DNA of 64,000 bases. Origin: Sporosarcina luteola (GTDB taxonomy: Bacteria > Bacillota > Bacilli > Bacillales_A > Planococcaceae). Every line of letters begins with the position of its first letter. The first letter of the stretch is position 1. Made by a program: the position numbers and the translations under genes. Below the pieces are notes generated by a model. The model had not been told where the DNA came from, ran no database searches, and saw nothing but the letters and a program-made list of their open reading frames with translations. Shown here piece after piece: positions 9,970-19,499 of the stretch. The stretch spans positions 186,001 through 250,000 of the forward strand of contig NZ_JAMBOK010000002.1 of the NCBI RefSeq assembly GCF_023715585.1. Reading direction: 5' to 3'.

Positions 9970-10821
9970 ATGAGTTCCCCTGTGAACGATAAATCAAAAA
10001 CGAAGTGCAATACAGAATATGATTCATTAAAGCGAGTCATTCTTTGCCAACCGAAATTCATGGCAATCGAAGATATTATCAACGATACTCAAAAGGCATA
10101 TGCAGACGAAAACATCGACGTGGAATTGGCGATGAAGCAGCATAGGGAATTCGAAAAGCTGCTCCGTGAACACGGCGTGGAAGTAATTAAACTACCTTCC
10201 TCCGAACGATTCCCTGAACAAGTATTCACGAGGGACATCGGATTCACAGTCGGGGAGGAAATATTCGTCTCCGAAATGGCAAGCGATATCCGAAAAGGCG
10301 AGGAAGAGGCACTCGAGGAATTTCTCGAGGACGAAAACATTTCATACCAGACGACTATTGATCGGGTCGAAGGCGGAGATGTTATCGTCGATCGCGACAA
10401 AGTATATGTCGGCATCAGCAGCCGTACATCAGACGAAGCCGTCCGCAATTTGCAACGCGATTTGCCAAAACACAAAATCATCCGCGTACCATTCAATGAA
10501 AAATATTTACACCTGGATTGCGTATTCAACATACTGTCGCCTGAAATCGGACTCATCTTCCCGGATGCACTTTCAGCAGACATGGTCGAAACACTTTCCA
10601 ACACATATAAATTGATCGAAGTGTCCCCAGAAGAACAATTTACGATGGGCACCAACGTATTATCAATCGGCGGCGGCAAAGTATTCAGCCTCCCGCAGAA
10701 CGAAAAGGTCAACACCGCCATGCGCGCACACGGATTCGAAGTCATCGAAGTCGACTTCTCCGAAATCATCAAATCCGGCGGCTCCTTCCGCTGCTGCTCC
10801 ATGCCCCTCGAAAGGGACTAA
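9970..10821 (+). CDS. DDAH/arginine-deiminase-like amidinohydrolase
   Basis: 283-residue protein of the guanidino-group-modifying superfamily, close to dimethylarginine dimethylaminohydrolases and B. subtilis YkgA. Visible: RDIGF in VFTRDIGFTV, GGDV in VEGGDVIV, the catalytic-type His in LHLDCVFN and a C-terminal catalytic Cys in GGSFRCCSMP. ATG 9970 has GGAGG 8 bases upstream; the longer form from TTG 9937 adds 11 residues without support. The substrate (methylarginine, arginine or other guanidine) cannot be told from sequence. No arc genes are nearby. Confidence 0.87.
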   Translation: MSSPVNDKSKTKCNTEYDSLKRVILCQPKFMAIEDIINDTQKAYADENIDVELAMKQHREFEKLLREHGVEVIKLPSSERFPEQVFTRDIGFTVGEEIFVSEMASDIRKGEEEALEEFLEDENISYQTTIDRVEGGDVIVDRDKVYVGISSRTSDEAVRNLQRDLPKHKIIRVPFNEKYLHLDCVFNILSPEIGLIFPDALSADMVETLSNTYKLIEVSPEEQFTMGTNVLSIGGGKVFSLPQNEKVNTAMRAHGFEVIEVDFSEIIKSGGSFRCCSMPLERD

Positions 10822-10846
10822 ACCTCACGTGAAGTGAGGTTTTTTG
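10822..10846 (+). terminator. Terminator after the DDAH-like gene
   Basis: CCTCAC, GTGAA loop, GTGAGG and six T directly after the stop codon. Confidence 0.9.
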
Positions 10847-10863
10847 ATGGGGTAAATCCCAAA

Positions 10864-11036
10864 AGCGCATAAAAGCCGATTTTAACGCATAAACCGCTAG
10901 AAAAACGCATAAATCCATTCAAAAGCTCATAAATTCATTTAGAAACGCATAAATCGGTTTTTTCGCGCATAAACCGTTGAAGCCACGCATAAACCGTTGA
11001 AGCCACGCATAAACCGTTGAAGCCACGCATAAACCA
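10864..11036. repeat. Phased 20-bp array, core GCATAAA
   Basis: Nine cores with CAT at 10868, 10888, 10908, 10928, 10948, 10968, 10988, 11008 and 11028, exactly 20 bp apart. Three consecutive units are identical (CCGTTGAAGCCACGCATAAA), which shows recent duplication, while the others share only the core. The array lies between a terminator and the convergent M14 peptidase gene. Confidence 0.95.
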
Positions 11037-11058
11037 ATTGCAGCGCAAATTTACCCCC

Positions 11059-12255
11059 CTACAAATACAACCCAGCTAGAAAAATGCCCAACGCTTCCTG
11101 ATAGATTTCACCGAACTGATTAATTGGCAATGGATTAACCCCAAATCCTAGCTCAACGGTGAATCCTGGTCTTCGCCAATCTTGAATGAACCAATCCTTA
11201 TAGCCGGCGTAACTTTCAATTGTTTGAACCGGCTCATAGCCGCTTACCCGGCTAAATTCATTGGCCATCGTTTCCGACTCCGGCGGCTCCAACCCTTGGA
11301 AGCCCCAGTAGATGACCCGGCCTTGTGTATGGAACGCGAGCACCCTTGCAAAGTCCCGTCTCCTTGTCAGGTCTGCCATCGCAATGGCTTCCGGTTCCGA
11401 GAGCGGTCGTTCTCCGCTGTAATTACGCGGACCGGGTGTTTTCCGATTACGTGGCTGTTGCCGATCCAATTCCCATAACGCCGGGAACTGATCGTTCAAA
11501 TCGACGCCTCGAATATTTGCTTTCCAACCAGAGAAATCCATGCTGCCATTGTTCCATTCGACGACTCTAGTTCTCCATGGCTCCGTTTCAGGAGGCCCTT
11601 GCTGCACAAGCGTAACGCCGTCGGGATTCACCATAGGGACAATGGACAATGAGGATTGTTGGTACAAAGGGAACGTGGATAATCCGCGTATCGGAATTTG
11701 ATTCGTAAGGGAAAGCAAATAGTCATTGAGAAAGGTCATAAGGACGGGCGTCGTAATCCATTCATTTGCATGGAAGGAAGCATTGTAATGAACCCGTTTC
11801 GGACCCGTTCCAAGTCGGATCTCAGGAATATTCCTTCCGAGCACCGAACTTCCGATTGATGTATTCGAGATGAAGGGATACACAGATTGAAGCCTTCTCA
11901 AGTCGTTAATCATCATCGCATAGCTGTACGTCTGCCTTCCGTTGACGAGCCTCCACGTGATACGCAGGGGAACCCGGATTGTCTCCCCGACCCGCAGGCG
12001 ATTTGGATTGAGCAGTGGATTCGCAAGGAGAATCGCTTCAAGTGAGACATTTCTCCGCTGCGCAATCAACCATAACGTTTCTCCCTGATTGATTTGCACC
12101 TCGAATGCCACATACCCCGGAATTCGAATCCGTTGTCCGACAGAGAGAGCCTGCAAGTTTGCATCACGATTCGAATCTATGATCAATTGAAGCGGAAGCC
12201 TAAACAACTGGCTATAGTACCAGAGCGAATCTCCCCGCCGCACTGTAATGTCCAC
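11059..12255 (-). CDS. LysM-containing M14 carboxypeptidase (gamma-D-Glu-meso-DAP peptidase I type)
   Basis: 398 residues. Two LysM domains at about 4-48 (ITVRRGDSLWYYSQLF) and 54-98 (VQINQGETLWLIAQ) are followed by a zinc carboxypeptidase domain: zinc ligands in HANEW, VNPDGV, GVDLNDQF, a third ligand in AFHTQGRVIYW and the catalytic Glu in FTVELGFG. This order and length match ENP1 of Lysinibacillus sphaericus, which cuts the gamma-D-Glu-DAP bond of peptidoglycan during sporulation. GTG 12255 is chosen because GAGGAGG lies 6 bases before it; the upstream 32-residue extension has no such site. No signal peptide, consistent with a role inside the sporangium. Confidence 0.9.
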   Translation of the reverse strand: MDITVRRGDSLWYYSQLFRLPLQLIIDSNRDANLQALSVGQRIRIPGYVAFEVQINQGETLWLIAQRRNVSLEAILLANPLLNPNRLRVGETIRVPLRITWRLVNGRQTYSYAMMINDLRRLQSVYPFISNTSIGSSVLGRNIPEIRLGTGPKRVHYNASFHANEWITTPVLMTFLNDYLLSLTNQIPIRGLSTFPLYQQSSLSIVPMVNPDGVTLVQQGPPETEPWRTRVVEWNNGSMDFSGWKANIRGVDLNDQFPALWELDRQQPRNRKTPGPRNYSGERPLSEPEAIAMADLTRRRDFARVLAFHTQGRVIYWGFQGLEPPESETMANEFSRVSGYEPVQTIESYAGYKDWFIQDWRRPGFTVELGFGVNPLPINQFGEIYQEALGIFLAGLYL

Positions 12256-12401
12256 GCCATTCCTCCTCTTTAAGAAAGTGCATAATCGATACCAGTATAT
12301 GAGGAGTGAGCGGGGAAGTACTACTCGCATATTGAATGGATACTTTGACAAGAAATGAATTATACTTTAGAGGATAGCTAGTGGAAAGGTGTAGATGGTT
12401 A

Positions 12402-12800
12402 ATGGAGAAGGTAGCATCATTCTTAATGTTTCAAGAGGACAATGCAGAAGAAGCGATGAATTTTTACACATCCCTCATCGAGGATTCGAAAATTACCAGC
12501 ATTGTTCGATACGGGCCTGGCGAGTCTGGGAAAGAAGGAACTGTCATGCAGGCTACTTTTACGTTAAAAGGGCAAGAATTTATGTGTATTGACAGTAGTG
12601 TGAAGCATCAATTTTCATTCACACCTTCATTCTCCATTTTTGTAACTTGTGATACTGAAGAGGAACTTGACAATCTTTATCATGAACTCATCGAAGGTGG
12701 ATCAGCACTCATGCCGTTAGGGGATTATGGTTTCAGTAAAAAATTCGGATGGTTAAATGACCGCTTCGGGGTTTCATGGCAGCTCAATCTTCCTAACTAA
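12402..12800 (+). CDS. PhnB-like VOC family protein
   Basis: 132-residue single VOC fold of the PhnB/3-demethylubiquinone-methyltransferase-like group: F-x-D-N-A-E-E-A-M-N-F-Y at the N terminus, a central QEFMCIDSS and the terminal GWLNDRFGVSWQL signature. Such proteins bind a metal or small molecule; no reaction can be assigned. ATG 12402 has GGAAAGGTG about 10 bases upstream. It is monocistronic and its 3' side holds the 21-bp GATAA array. Confidence 0.85.
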   Translation: MEKVASFLMFQEDNAEEAMNFYTSLIEDSKITSIVRYGPGESGKEGTVMQATFTLKGQEFMCIDSSVKHQFSFTPSFSIFVTCDTEEELDNLYHELIEGGSALMPLGDYGFSKKFGWLNDRFGVSWQLNLPN

Positions 12801-12901
12801 TATGAAGCACCTTTGAAGAGCCTGAATCGAGGATTACCTGATAATCTAAGATGAGGGCTTTCAATTTTTTGTGGATAAAATACGTTCATATGTAGCCAAA
12901 C

Positions 12902-13016
12902 ACTGATAAATTCAAACAAGTCGGTGATAAACGGTATAGAGCCGGTGATAAAGTGCTTCAAGTCGGTGATAAGCAATCGGGAATCGGTGATAAATCCTGC
13001 TAAGTCGGTAATAACC
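12902..13016. repeat. Phased 21-bp array, core CGGTGATAA
   Basis: GATAA begins at 12905, 12926, 12947, 12968 and 12989, with AATAA at 13010: six copies at exactly 21 bp. Four of them share CGGTGATAA in full. The core includes stop codons at a constant phase, so the array cannot encode protein in that frame. Confidence 0.92.
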
Positions 13017-13063
13017 TATTCCGCCCATCAAAATAAGGACTACCCGAAGATAGCCCTCACCAA

Positions 13064-13210
13064 TCAAACTTCCGACTCCACAATGTGATGATCATCATGC
13101 ATCGGACTTTCATACGCAACGAGCGTTACACCCAGCTCATCCTCTAAAGCACTCAATGCCTTCAACTGATCCTCATTCAACTCCGCAAAGAGTTCCCGTT
13201 CTGGCATCAT
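13064..13210 (-). CDS. Small acidic protein (48 aa), unknown
   Basis: An open frame of 48 residues beginning MMPERELFAELNEDQLKAL, with His-rich stretch HDDHH near the end. It is preceded by AAAGGGTG at a good distance and looks coding (acidic, regular codon pattern), but I do not recognise it. It lies downstream of fmdAB on the same strand, beyond a terminator, so it has its own transcript. Confidence 0.6.
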   Translation of the reverse strand: MMPERELFAELNEDQLKALSALEDELGVTLVAYESPMHDDHHIVESEV

Positions 13211-13284
13211 TGGAATACACACCCTTTCAAATTTATGGTTAGGGTGTCCAATCGGGGATGGGATATACTAATGCGGACTGGACG

Positions 13285-13326
13285 CAAAAAAATCCACACA
13301 AGCCGAAAGAGCCTCCGTGGATGTAA
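13285..13326 (-). terminator. Terminator of fmdAB
   Basis: On the minus strand ATCCAC, an interrupted loop, GTGGAT and seven T. Confidence 0.65.
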
Positions 13327-13341
13327 GCTTGTCCTATTCAC

Positions 13342-13611
13342 TTATCCAACTTGCCAAGGACGATTGACCTTCGCCTTTTTCTTTGGCTGTTTAGCGCCTA
13401 ATTCAGCCCGCGTCATTCGCTGAGGCTCCATCCCTTTTTCAATGCGTGAACTCACTTCTCTTGAAAGTGTATGAAGGTTAGGTGCTAAAAAAACTCTAGT
13501 TGACACGTGGCCACAGTCCGGGCAGTCTGCCATCTCTTTATTGCCGGCCATTGATTTGAAGAACAGCGTAAATTCACCGCAGTCCTTACAACGGAATGTA
13601 TAACTAGGCAA
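13342..13611 (-). CDS. fmdB: FmdB-type zinc-ribbon protein
   Basis: 89 residues with the FmdB N-terminal signature PSYTFRCKDCGE and a second pair CPDCGH, giving a C-x2-C...C-x2-C zinc ribbon; the tail is basic (QPKKKAKVNRP). It follows fmdA with a 12-base gap. In Methylophilus FmdB is described as a regulator of formamidase expression; here it may instead assist the enzyme. The start is TTG 13611 after AAGGGGGG. Confidence 0.88.
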   Translation of the reverse strand: MPSYTFRCKDCGEFTLFFKSMAGNKEMADCPDCGHVSTRVFLAPNLHTLSREVSSRIEKGMEPQRMTRAELGAKQPKKKAKVNRPWQVG

Positions 13612-13623
13612 AATGAGCCCCCC

Positions 13624-14802
13624 TTATTTCGGCATAATATCCTTATCGAAAATTTTAGTAGGAATTGCGATTGTACAGCAAGCATTCGGAATATCGACAA
13701 TGCCGTTAATGCGTCCCTCAACCGGTGCGGTACTTAGAAGCATATATGCCTGCTCGCCCGTATACCCGAGAGTCTTCAAATACTCGATTGCATTCAAGCA
13801 CGCCCTGCGGAACGCGATATTAGCATCCAAATACGTCTGCTGGCCATTGCGATCATCAACCGAAATCCCTTGGAACACGAGATAATCATTATAATTCGGT
13901 TCAACCGGACCAGGTTGGAACACAGGGTTTTCAGTAATTTTATACTTCTCCATGCCGCCCTTAATAATGTCCACCTTCAACTCGATCCAGCCGGACATCT
14001 CAATCCCGCCGCAGAACGTAATTTCCCCGTCGCCTTGGGAGAAATGAAGATCGCCGACCGATAGCTTCGCCCCGTCGACAAATGTCGGGAAGAAAATCCT
14101 AGATCCCTTAGATAAATTCTTAATATCACAGTTTCCACCATTTTCCCGCGGAGGTACTGTACGAGCGCCTTCCTTTGCAATTCTATCAAACTCCGCACCC
14201 GATAACGTACCAAGCACAACACTCTCTGGATTCGGAGCATTCGCAAGCGCCGGCACACGGTTCGGATCAGTATCGATCAGTTTTTGTTCCCGGTCATTCC
14301 ACTTTTGCAAAAGTTCCATAGAAGGGGCTACGCCAATCAAACCTGGATGAATTAGACCTGCAAATTTCACGCCAGGCACATGCCTCGACGTCGTATAAAT
14401 ACCTTCAAAATCCCAAATCGACTTTTGCGCTTCCGGAAACTGGTCCACCAAAAAGCTTCCGCCGTTCTCCTTTGCAAAAATCCCATTAAAACCCCATTCA
14501 TACCCCTGATGCGCCCCGATATCCAAAATATCGACAACAAGCAAATCACCAGGCTCCGCACCATTTACATACACCGGGCCACTCAAAACATGAACACGCG
14601 CAAGATTGACACTTCGGACATCCTCCGCACTATCATTATTTCCAATCTGCCCATCCGTCCATTCCTTACAATCCATCCTAAAAGAAGTACCAGGATCTAC
14701 AGCAAAAGCAGCAGGAATATCCGGATGCCACCGATTGTGACCCGGATGTGCTTGCTCTTCCATCGGCTTACTCAAATCTAATGCGTACATTGTTTTCGCC
14801 AT
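13624..14802 (-). CDS. fmdA: Formamidase/acetamidase
   Basis: 392-residue FmdA/AmdA-family amide hydrolase releasing ammonia from formamide or acetamide. Conserved blocks: HPGHNRWHPDIPA, VHVLSGPVYVNGAEPGDLLVVDI (seen as GAEPGDLLVVDILD), FPGLIHPGLIGVAPS-like region, and GDLHFSQGDGEI. ATG 14802 has GGGGGA upstream and begins the family's usual N terminus; an ORF extension to 14841 lacks a ribosome-binding site. It is the first gene of fmdAB. No amide transporter (fmdDEF-like) is adjacent. Confidence 0.93.
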   Translation of the reverse strand: MAKTMYALDLSKPMEEQAHPGHNRWHPDIPAAFAVDPGTSFRMDCKEWTDGQIGNNDSAEDVRSVNLARVHVLSGPVYVNGAEPGDLLVVDILDIGAHQGYEWGFNGIFAKENGGSFLVDQFPEAQKSIWDFEGIYTTSRHVPGVKFAGLIHPGLIGVAPSMELLQKWNDREQKLIDTDPNRVPALANAPNPESVVLGTLSGAEFDRIAKEGARTVPPRENGGNCDIKNLSKGSRIFFPTFVDGAKLSVGDLHFSQGDGEITFCGGIEMSGWIELKVDIIKGGMEKYKITENPVFQPGPVEPNYNDYLVFQGISVDDRNGQQTYLDANIAFRRACLNAIEYLKTLGYTGEQAYMLLSTAPVEGRINGIVDIPNACCTIAIPTKIFDKDIMPK

Positions 14803-15146
14803 TCCTATTCCCCCAATCATAGATTTTGAATGCGCTTTCATAGTAGCAACAATATATTAAACTGTCAAATTAATATGAAATTTGTAAATTCGCATTTTTA
14901 GTTGGAGATGAATAGGAGAATTGGGTGATGGATAGGGACTAGGGAGAACAATAGGGGTTTGTTAATTATTGCGGGGAATAAGAGGATTTACGAGACGAAA
15001 GGAAAATCATGAAGGACCATTTTCTTGTTGAATTTTCAAAAGACAATTGGTCGAATTGAGAAAAATGCTACAATGGAAACAGTATCCAGTTAGTGCTTTC
15101 GATAAAGAGTCAGGAGGTCTATCGTCAAATGCAAAGTAATGAATAA

Positions 15147-15260
15147 GTGCTATACGTTTGTAAAGCTTGCCATGAAATGCATGAGGATGAAACAAGCTGC
15201 TGTGAAAAATGTGGTTTTGAAAGTATAAGGGTTGTACAAAAATCAAAACTGATTAATTAA
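15147..15260 (+). pseudogene. Zinc-ribbon-like fragment, probably broken
   Basis: From GTG 15147 a 37-residue frame shows C-KAC and CCEKCG pairs typical of a small zinc ribbon. A good Shine-Dalgarno (AGGAGGT, 15111) sits too far upstream, and another frame starting at ATG 15139 reads MNKCYT before losing the cysteines; shifting by two bases there would give C-x2-C-x2-C. I read it as a damaged small zinc-ribbon gene ahead of the Nudix/helicase cassette. Weak evidence. Confidence 0.3.
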
Positions 15261-15281
15261 GTCAAACGGTGGGGATTTCGA

Positions 15282-15697
15282 ATGACTAAAACTATTCATG
15301 TAGTCGGCGCGGTCATACATAACGAAGAAGGCGAGTTCTCTGTGCGAAACGTTCGCGGAATATGACTTTGCCTGGGTATTGGGAATTTCCCGTCGGTAAA
15401 ATAGAACCAGGTGAAACACCACAGGCTGCTTTGCTTCGCGAAATAAAAGAAGAGCTTCATTGCCAAATTAAAATTGGGGAATTTGTTGAAGATACCACAT
15501 TTACATACGATCTATTTACGGTGCATTTAGTAACTTATTATGCCGAGATCATTTATGGAACGCCAATTCCATATGAGCATAGTGAAATAAAATGGGTGCC
15601 ATTCAAAGAACCTAATTCATTACAATGGACGCCTGCAAGTATCCCAGCCATTGAAAGGGTGATACAACAATGCAAGAAGGAATTTATGAGCAATTAA
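15282..15697 (+). pseudogene. Nudix hydrolase (MutT-like), frameshifted
   Basis: The first 27 codons (MTKTIHVVGAVI...) run into a stop at about 15365; the rest continues in another frame from about 15340. Inserting one base after GGCGAG (about 15333) restores EGEVLCAKRSRNMTLPGYWEFP, the normal MutT-like stretch. The Nudix box is present (GKIEPGE then REIKEEL), but the usual FPGGK is FPVGK and the terminal Gly of REUXEEXG is His, so the active site may already have been drifting. MutT-type enzymes clear oxidised or excess nucleotides. The 3' end overlaps the helicase gene by 28 bases, so both were one operon. A single missing base could also be a sequence error. Confidence 0.8.
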
Positions 15698-18600
15698 TTA
15701 ATAAAAAAATTAAAGCTGAATTAGACGATCTTCCAGATGTTTTTGCTGTGGAAAAGGAAGAAATAGATGAAGCTGAGGCGAGGGTACTTCTATCGAATTA
15801 CATTTCATCAGTAACTCGAAATGCTTTATCACATATTCGAGATGGTGGAAATAAGGAAGATGCACTCCTTAGACAAATACAAATTTGTAATGAAATAATT
15901 GATGTGCTTCACCAAAAACTAAATGACGATGATTTTGCTAGACTTAAATTAGATGACCATGCAGAAATTCTAACCTCGATTTATAAAACAATTAACACAG
16001 CTCAATCCCTGAGTAGGAGAAAGCCGATTAGACCAGTTACACCTTTAACACAGAGCTCTTTATTCACGGGATCACATGCTGAGCCTAACATGTTGGAAGA
16101 GTTAAAAAAGGAAATTGCTACTTCTGACGAAATAGAATGGCTTGTTTCATTTATTAAATGGTCTGGTTTGCGGATTATTATCGAGGAGCTTCGTAATTTC
16201 ACTGAACGTGGCGGCCGTCTCAGGATTATTACGACGTCATATATGGAGGCAACTGATTACAAAGCACTTCAAGAATTAAGCAAGCTGGCTAATACCGAAA
16301 TTAGGGTTTCGTTAGATAAAGAAAGAACTAGATTACATGCAAAAGCCTATTTGTTTAAACGAAAAACAGGGTTCAGTACAGCGTATATTGGCTCTTCTAA
16401 CCTTTCTAATCCAGCATTAACTTCGGGACTTGAGTGGAACTTAAAAGTAACGGAAAAAGATTCATTTGATATTATACGAAAGTTCGAAGCGACCTTTGAA
16501 GGTTATTGGAATGATGAAGAGTTTAAAAGTCTGTCGGATGATGAAGAAGAAAACTGGTCAAAGGTTCGTCAATCATTGATGAAAGAGCAAGTGGAAGAGA
16601 CGAAAGAGCAGTATTTCCTCGATATTCGGCCATATCATTATCAGCAAGAAATTCTTGATGAACTAGAAGTTGAACGTACTGTACATGGACATATGAAAAA
16701 CTTAGTAGTAGCGGCCACAGGGGTTGGTAAAACAGTTATTTCTGCCTTTGATTTCAAGCGTTTTTTGCAGCAAAAGCCGAACGCTAAGTTACTCTTTATT
16801 GCCCATCGAGAAGAAATCCTTAAACAAAGTATGTATACGTTCCGTGCTGTTTTAAAAGATGCCAACTTTGGTGAAATGTTTGTAGGTCGTTTTGAACCCA
16901 CATCATTTGATCAACTATTTATGAGTATTCAAAGCTGGAATAGTAGAAAGATGAAAGAAAAAACTACGGCCGACTTCTATGACTTTATCATTGTGGATGA
17001 ATTCCACCATGCGACAGCGCCAACGTACCGGACCTTATTAGAGTTTTATGAGCCAACAATTCTGTTGGGACTAACAGCTACTCCTGAACGGATGGATAAT
17101 CAGAATGTCCTTAGTTATTTTGATGATCGGATCGCATCTGAAATGCGTTTGACGGAAGCGATTGATCGTAAATTGCTTAGCCCTTTTCATTATTTTTGCG
17201 TTACCGATAATGTCGATCTCTCGGCTATTACATGGTCAAGAAGAGGGTACGATACTGACGAGCTTACGAATGTTTATACCTCCAACGACCGTCGAAGTGA
17301 TCTTGTTATCCGTAGCGTCAATAAGTATGTTACTGCGCTAGATCAAGTGAAAGCTTTAGGATTCTGTGTGTCACGCAAAGTATATGGCTTCTTACTTTAA
17401 CTCAAAGAAAATTCCTTCCATTGCTTTACATGGGGAATCGTCTGATGAGGAGCGGAATACAGCAAAGCGAAAATTAGTATGCGGTGAAATTAAATTTATA
17501 TTTGTCGTGGATTTATATAATGAGGGAATTGATATTCCAGAAGTCAATACAGTTTTATTCCTGCGACCAACAGAAAGTCTAACTGTTTTTTTACAACAGT
17601 TAGGACGAGGGTTGCGCTTGGCTGATGACAAGGAATGTCTAACTGTCCTGGATTTTGTAGGACAAGCTCACGCCGATTATCCCTTCGAAGAAAAGTTTCG
17701 CGCCCTTGTCGGAAGGACAAAGCATTCCATCAAACACTATATTGAGAACGGCTTCTTTCATTTACCGAAAGGATCCGTTATTCAAATGGAGAAGCAGGCT
17801 AAGGAGTATATTCTACGGAACATAAAAGACGTAAAAAATACAAAGCAAAATTTGATTGCGAAGCTTAAATACTTTGAAGAAGATACAGGGGAAAAGCTTG
17901 CGTTATCAAACTTCCTTCAATATCATCATTTAACACTTGCGGATTTTTACGGAAACAGCAGAAATCGCTCATTTGAAAGACTTAAGGTAGAAGCGGGGCT
18001 CTCGGAAGATTTTCAAAGTGAGTATGAGGGTACCATTAACCGAAGAATTCAATCGCTTTTTCATTTGGATTCGATTGAATTACTAAAGTTTTTGAAAGGT
18101 TATTTGGAATGCGGGTTAATTGAAAATGAAGAGCAACATCTTATGGTGGGAATGCTTTATTATTCTTTTTTCGATACACCGCCAAAGAATCTTGAGTTTA
18201 CTTCAATGCACGAAGGGGTTCAGCATTTAATCTCAACGCCAGCAATTAGGCGCGAAATTCAACAAGTGCTTGATGTTTGTATCGAAAATATTCGATCGGT
18301 AGAAAAGCCATCGCCGTTTGACTATGTATCACCGCTTCGAGTGCATGCACAATACACAACTGATCAAGTGCTCGCTGGATTCGGCTATTTTAATGAAGAT
18401 GGTAAACCTGCATTTCGGGAAGGGGTCAAATATCTTGAGGACAAACAGACAGATATCTTTTTCATCACCCTTAATAAGTCGGATAAAGACTTCTCGCCTT
18501 CCACACAATATGAAGATTACGCCATAAGCGATAAACTGTTTCATTGGCAATCTCAAAATAGAACATCTGATACCAGTCCAACTGGAAAAAGATATATTAA

Positions 18601-18787
18601 CCAACGAAATACGGGGAATAAAATAGCACTATTTGTACGGGAGTATAAACAGATGGAGGGTTATACGGCACCGTTTATTTTCTTAGGAACTGCTGACTAT
18701 GTCAGTCATCAGGGGAATAAGCCGATTAGTTTTGTTTGGCGGTTGCATGAGGTTATGCCGGCGAAATTAATGCAGGCGGCTAAGTAA
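15670..18787 (+). pseudogene. PLD-DEAD/DEAH helicase-DUF3427 protein, frameshifted
   Basis: About 1040 residues in two frames. N terminus unknown; PLD-like nuclease domain at about 140-290 (RLHAKAYLF and YIGSSNLSN, the H-x-K...G-x-x-N core); SF2 helicase with Walker A AATGVGKT, DEFHH and LTATPERMD; then the frame breaks at about 17371. The second piece continues with HAKYMASYF, motif V (NEGIDIPEVN), motif VI (QQLGRGLR) and a DUF3427-type C terminus. Against the expected GFCVSV-x-HA helicase motif about 8 bases are missing. Such proteins with an upstream Nudix gene recur in bacterial genomes and are suspected in DNA repair or phage defence; that role is inference. Visibly more AT-rich than the flanks, suggesting acquisition by transfer. 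Confidence 0.85.
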
Positions 18788-18789
18788 GA

Positions 18790-18933
18790 GTGTTTTATAA
18801 TAATATTTTCAGCGGTTCGCCTAATTCCAATGCTGCGGATTATTTGAAGGATTATATCCGAAAGACGGAAGAGGTGAGGTTGAAGTGGAATTCGTTTAAT
18901 CTAACAACTGCAGAATGGAGAGAGTTGTTCTAA
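18790..18933 (+). CDS. Possible 47-residue remnant
   Basis: GTG-started frame directly after the helicase stop (residues end TTAEWRELF). No Shine-Dalgarno is visible and I recognise nothing in it; it may be the tail of a gene lost with the decayed cassette. Included because its composition looks protein-like rather than random. Confidence 0.25.
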   Translation: MFYNNIFSGSPNSNAADYLKDYIRKTEEVRLKWNSFNLTTAEWRELF

Positions 18934-19044
18934 TTGTTTGGGATAATGCTAGAAGTAGGAACGTACGTGTGGTAAAATAAATGAATAATAGAATAGGTGA
19001 CTCAAGGATGATCGGCCATTTTCCCGTGAAGGGAGGTGGTCGAT

Positions 19045-19128
19045 ATGACAGTATTCGAAGCGCAGATGCTTGTATATACATTCGCAGCACTAGTCGTAGC
19101 AATATTGTCATTTAACCATAAAAAATAA
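19045..19128 (+). CDS. Holin-like type I toxin peptide
   Basis: 27 residues: MTVFEAQMLVYTFAALVVAI then LSFNHKK. This is the pattern of the 'putative holin-like toxin' family of Bacillus type I toxin-antitoxin loci: short N terminus, one membrane helix, basic tail. GGGAGGTGG precedes the ATG by 5 bases. A strong terminator follows directly. In such loci an antisense RNA from the opposite strand covers the 3' end of the toxin message; no antisense promoter can be assigned with confidence here. A truncated second copy of the 3' half lies at 19976. Confidence 0.8.
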   Translation: MTVFEAQMLVYTFAALVVAILSFNHKK

Positions 19129-19163
19129 CCCATCCTTGAGTTAGCCGCTCTGATGGGTTATTC
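19127..19163 (+). terminator. Toxin mRNA terminator
   Basis: AACCCATC and GATGGGTT arms around a 17-base loop, overlapping the toxin stop codon; duplicated at 19999. Confidence 0.8.
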
Positions 19164-19499
19164 CTGTCAACGCCGATCCCCTTAGGGAACCTACGCTATC
19201 ATATTGACCGTTCAATGCGCAATCATTGGGCGGTCTTTTTTACTATATTCATTATCTACCCTTATTATACGTATTCTATTCGAGTTGTTCAAGTCGTAAG
19301 AAATACACCAGAATACTGGCTGCTCAAATTTTGTTTCAAAAAATAATTTTGGCGCAATGTACCCTTTTTGGCCCCTTGCCGGTGGAAGGGTTTTATTTTC
19401 CGGAGTAAGTGCCATGTCAATTAACGATCAGCTTTGAATAAAGGACTTTCGGGATAGTTGTAGAATGTCTACTTTAGACGATGCGATTGGAGGATTTGT
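19164..19499. other. Gap with dapA-end-like sequence and a weak terminator
   Basis: 19176-19205 repeats the dapA 3' end and terminator region (GATCCCCTTAGGGAACC then CTACGCTATCATATT). A weak hairpin CCCTT/AAGGG with TTTTATTTT is at about 19374-19398. I see no gene here. Confidence 0.5.

Noticed and set aside
15282-18787. Intact defence operon
   Set aside because: Both genes are frameshifted, so the system as written cannot be functional; kept only as a decayed cassette.
19212-19415. 67-residue minus-strand protein
   Set aside because: No ribosome-binding site, overlaps dapA-end-like duplicated sequence, and composition is not protein-like.
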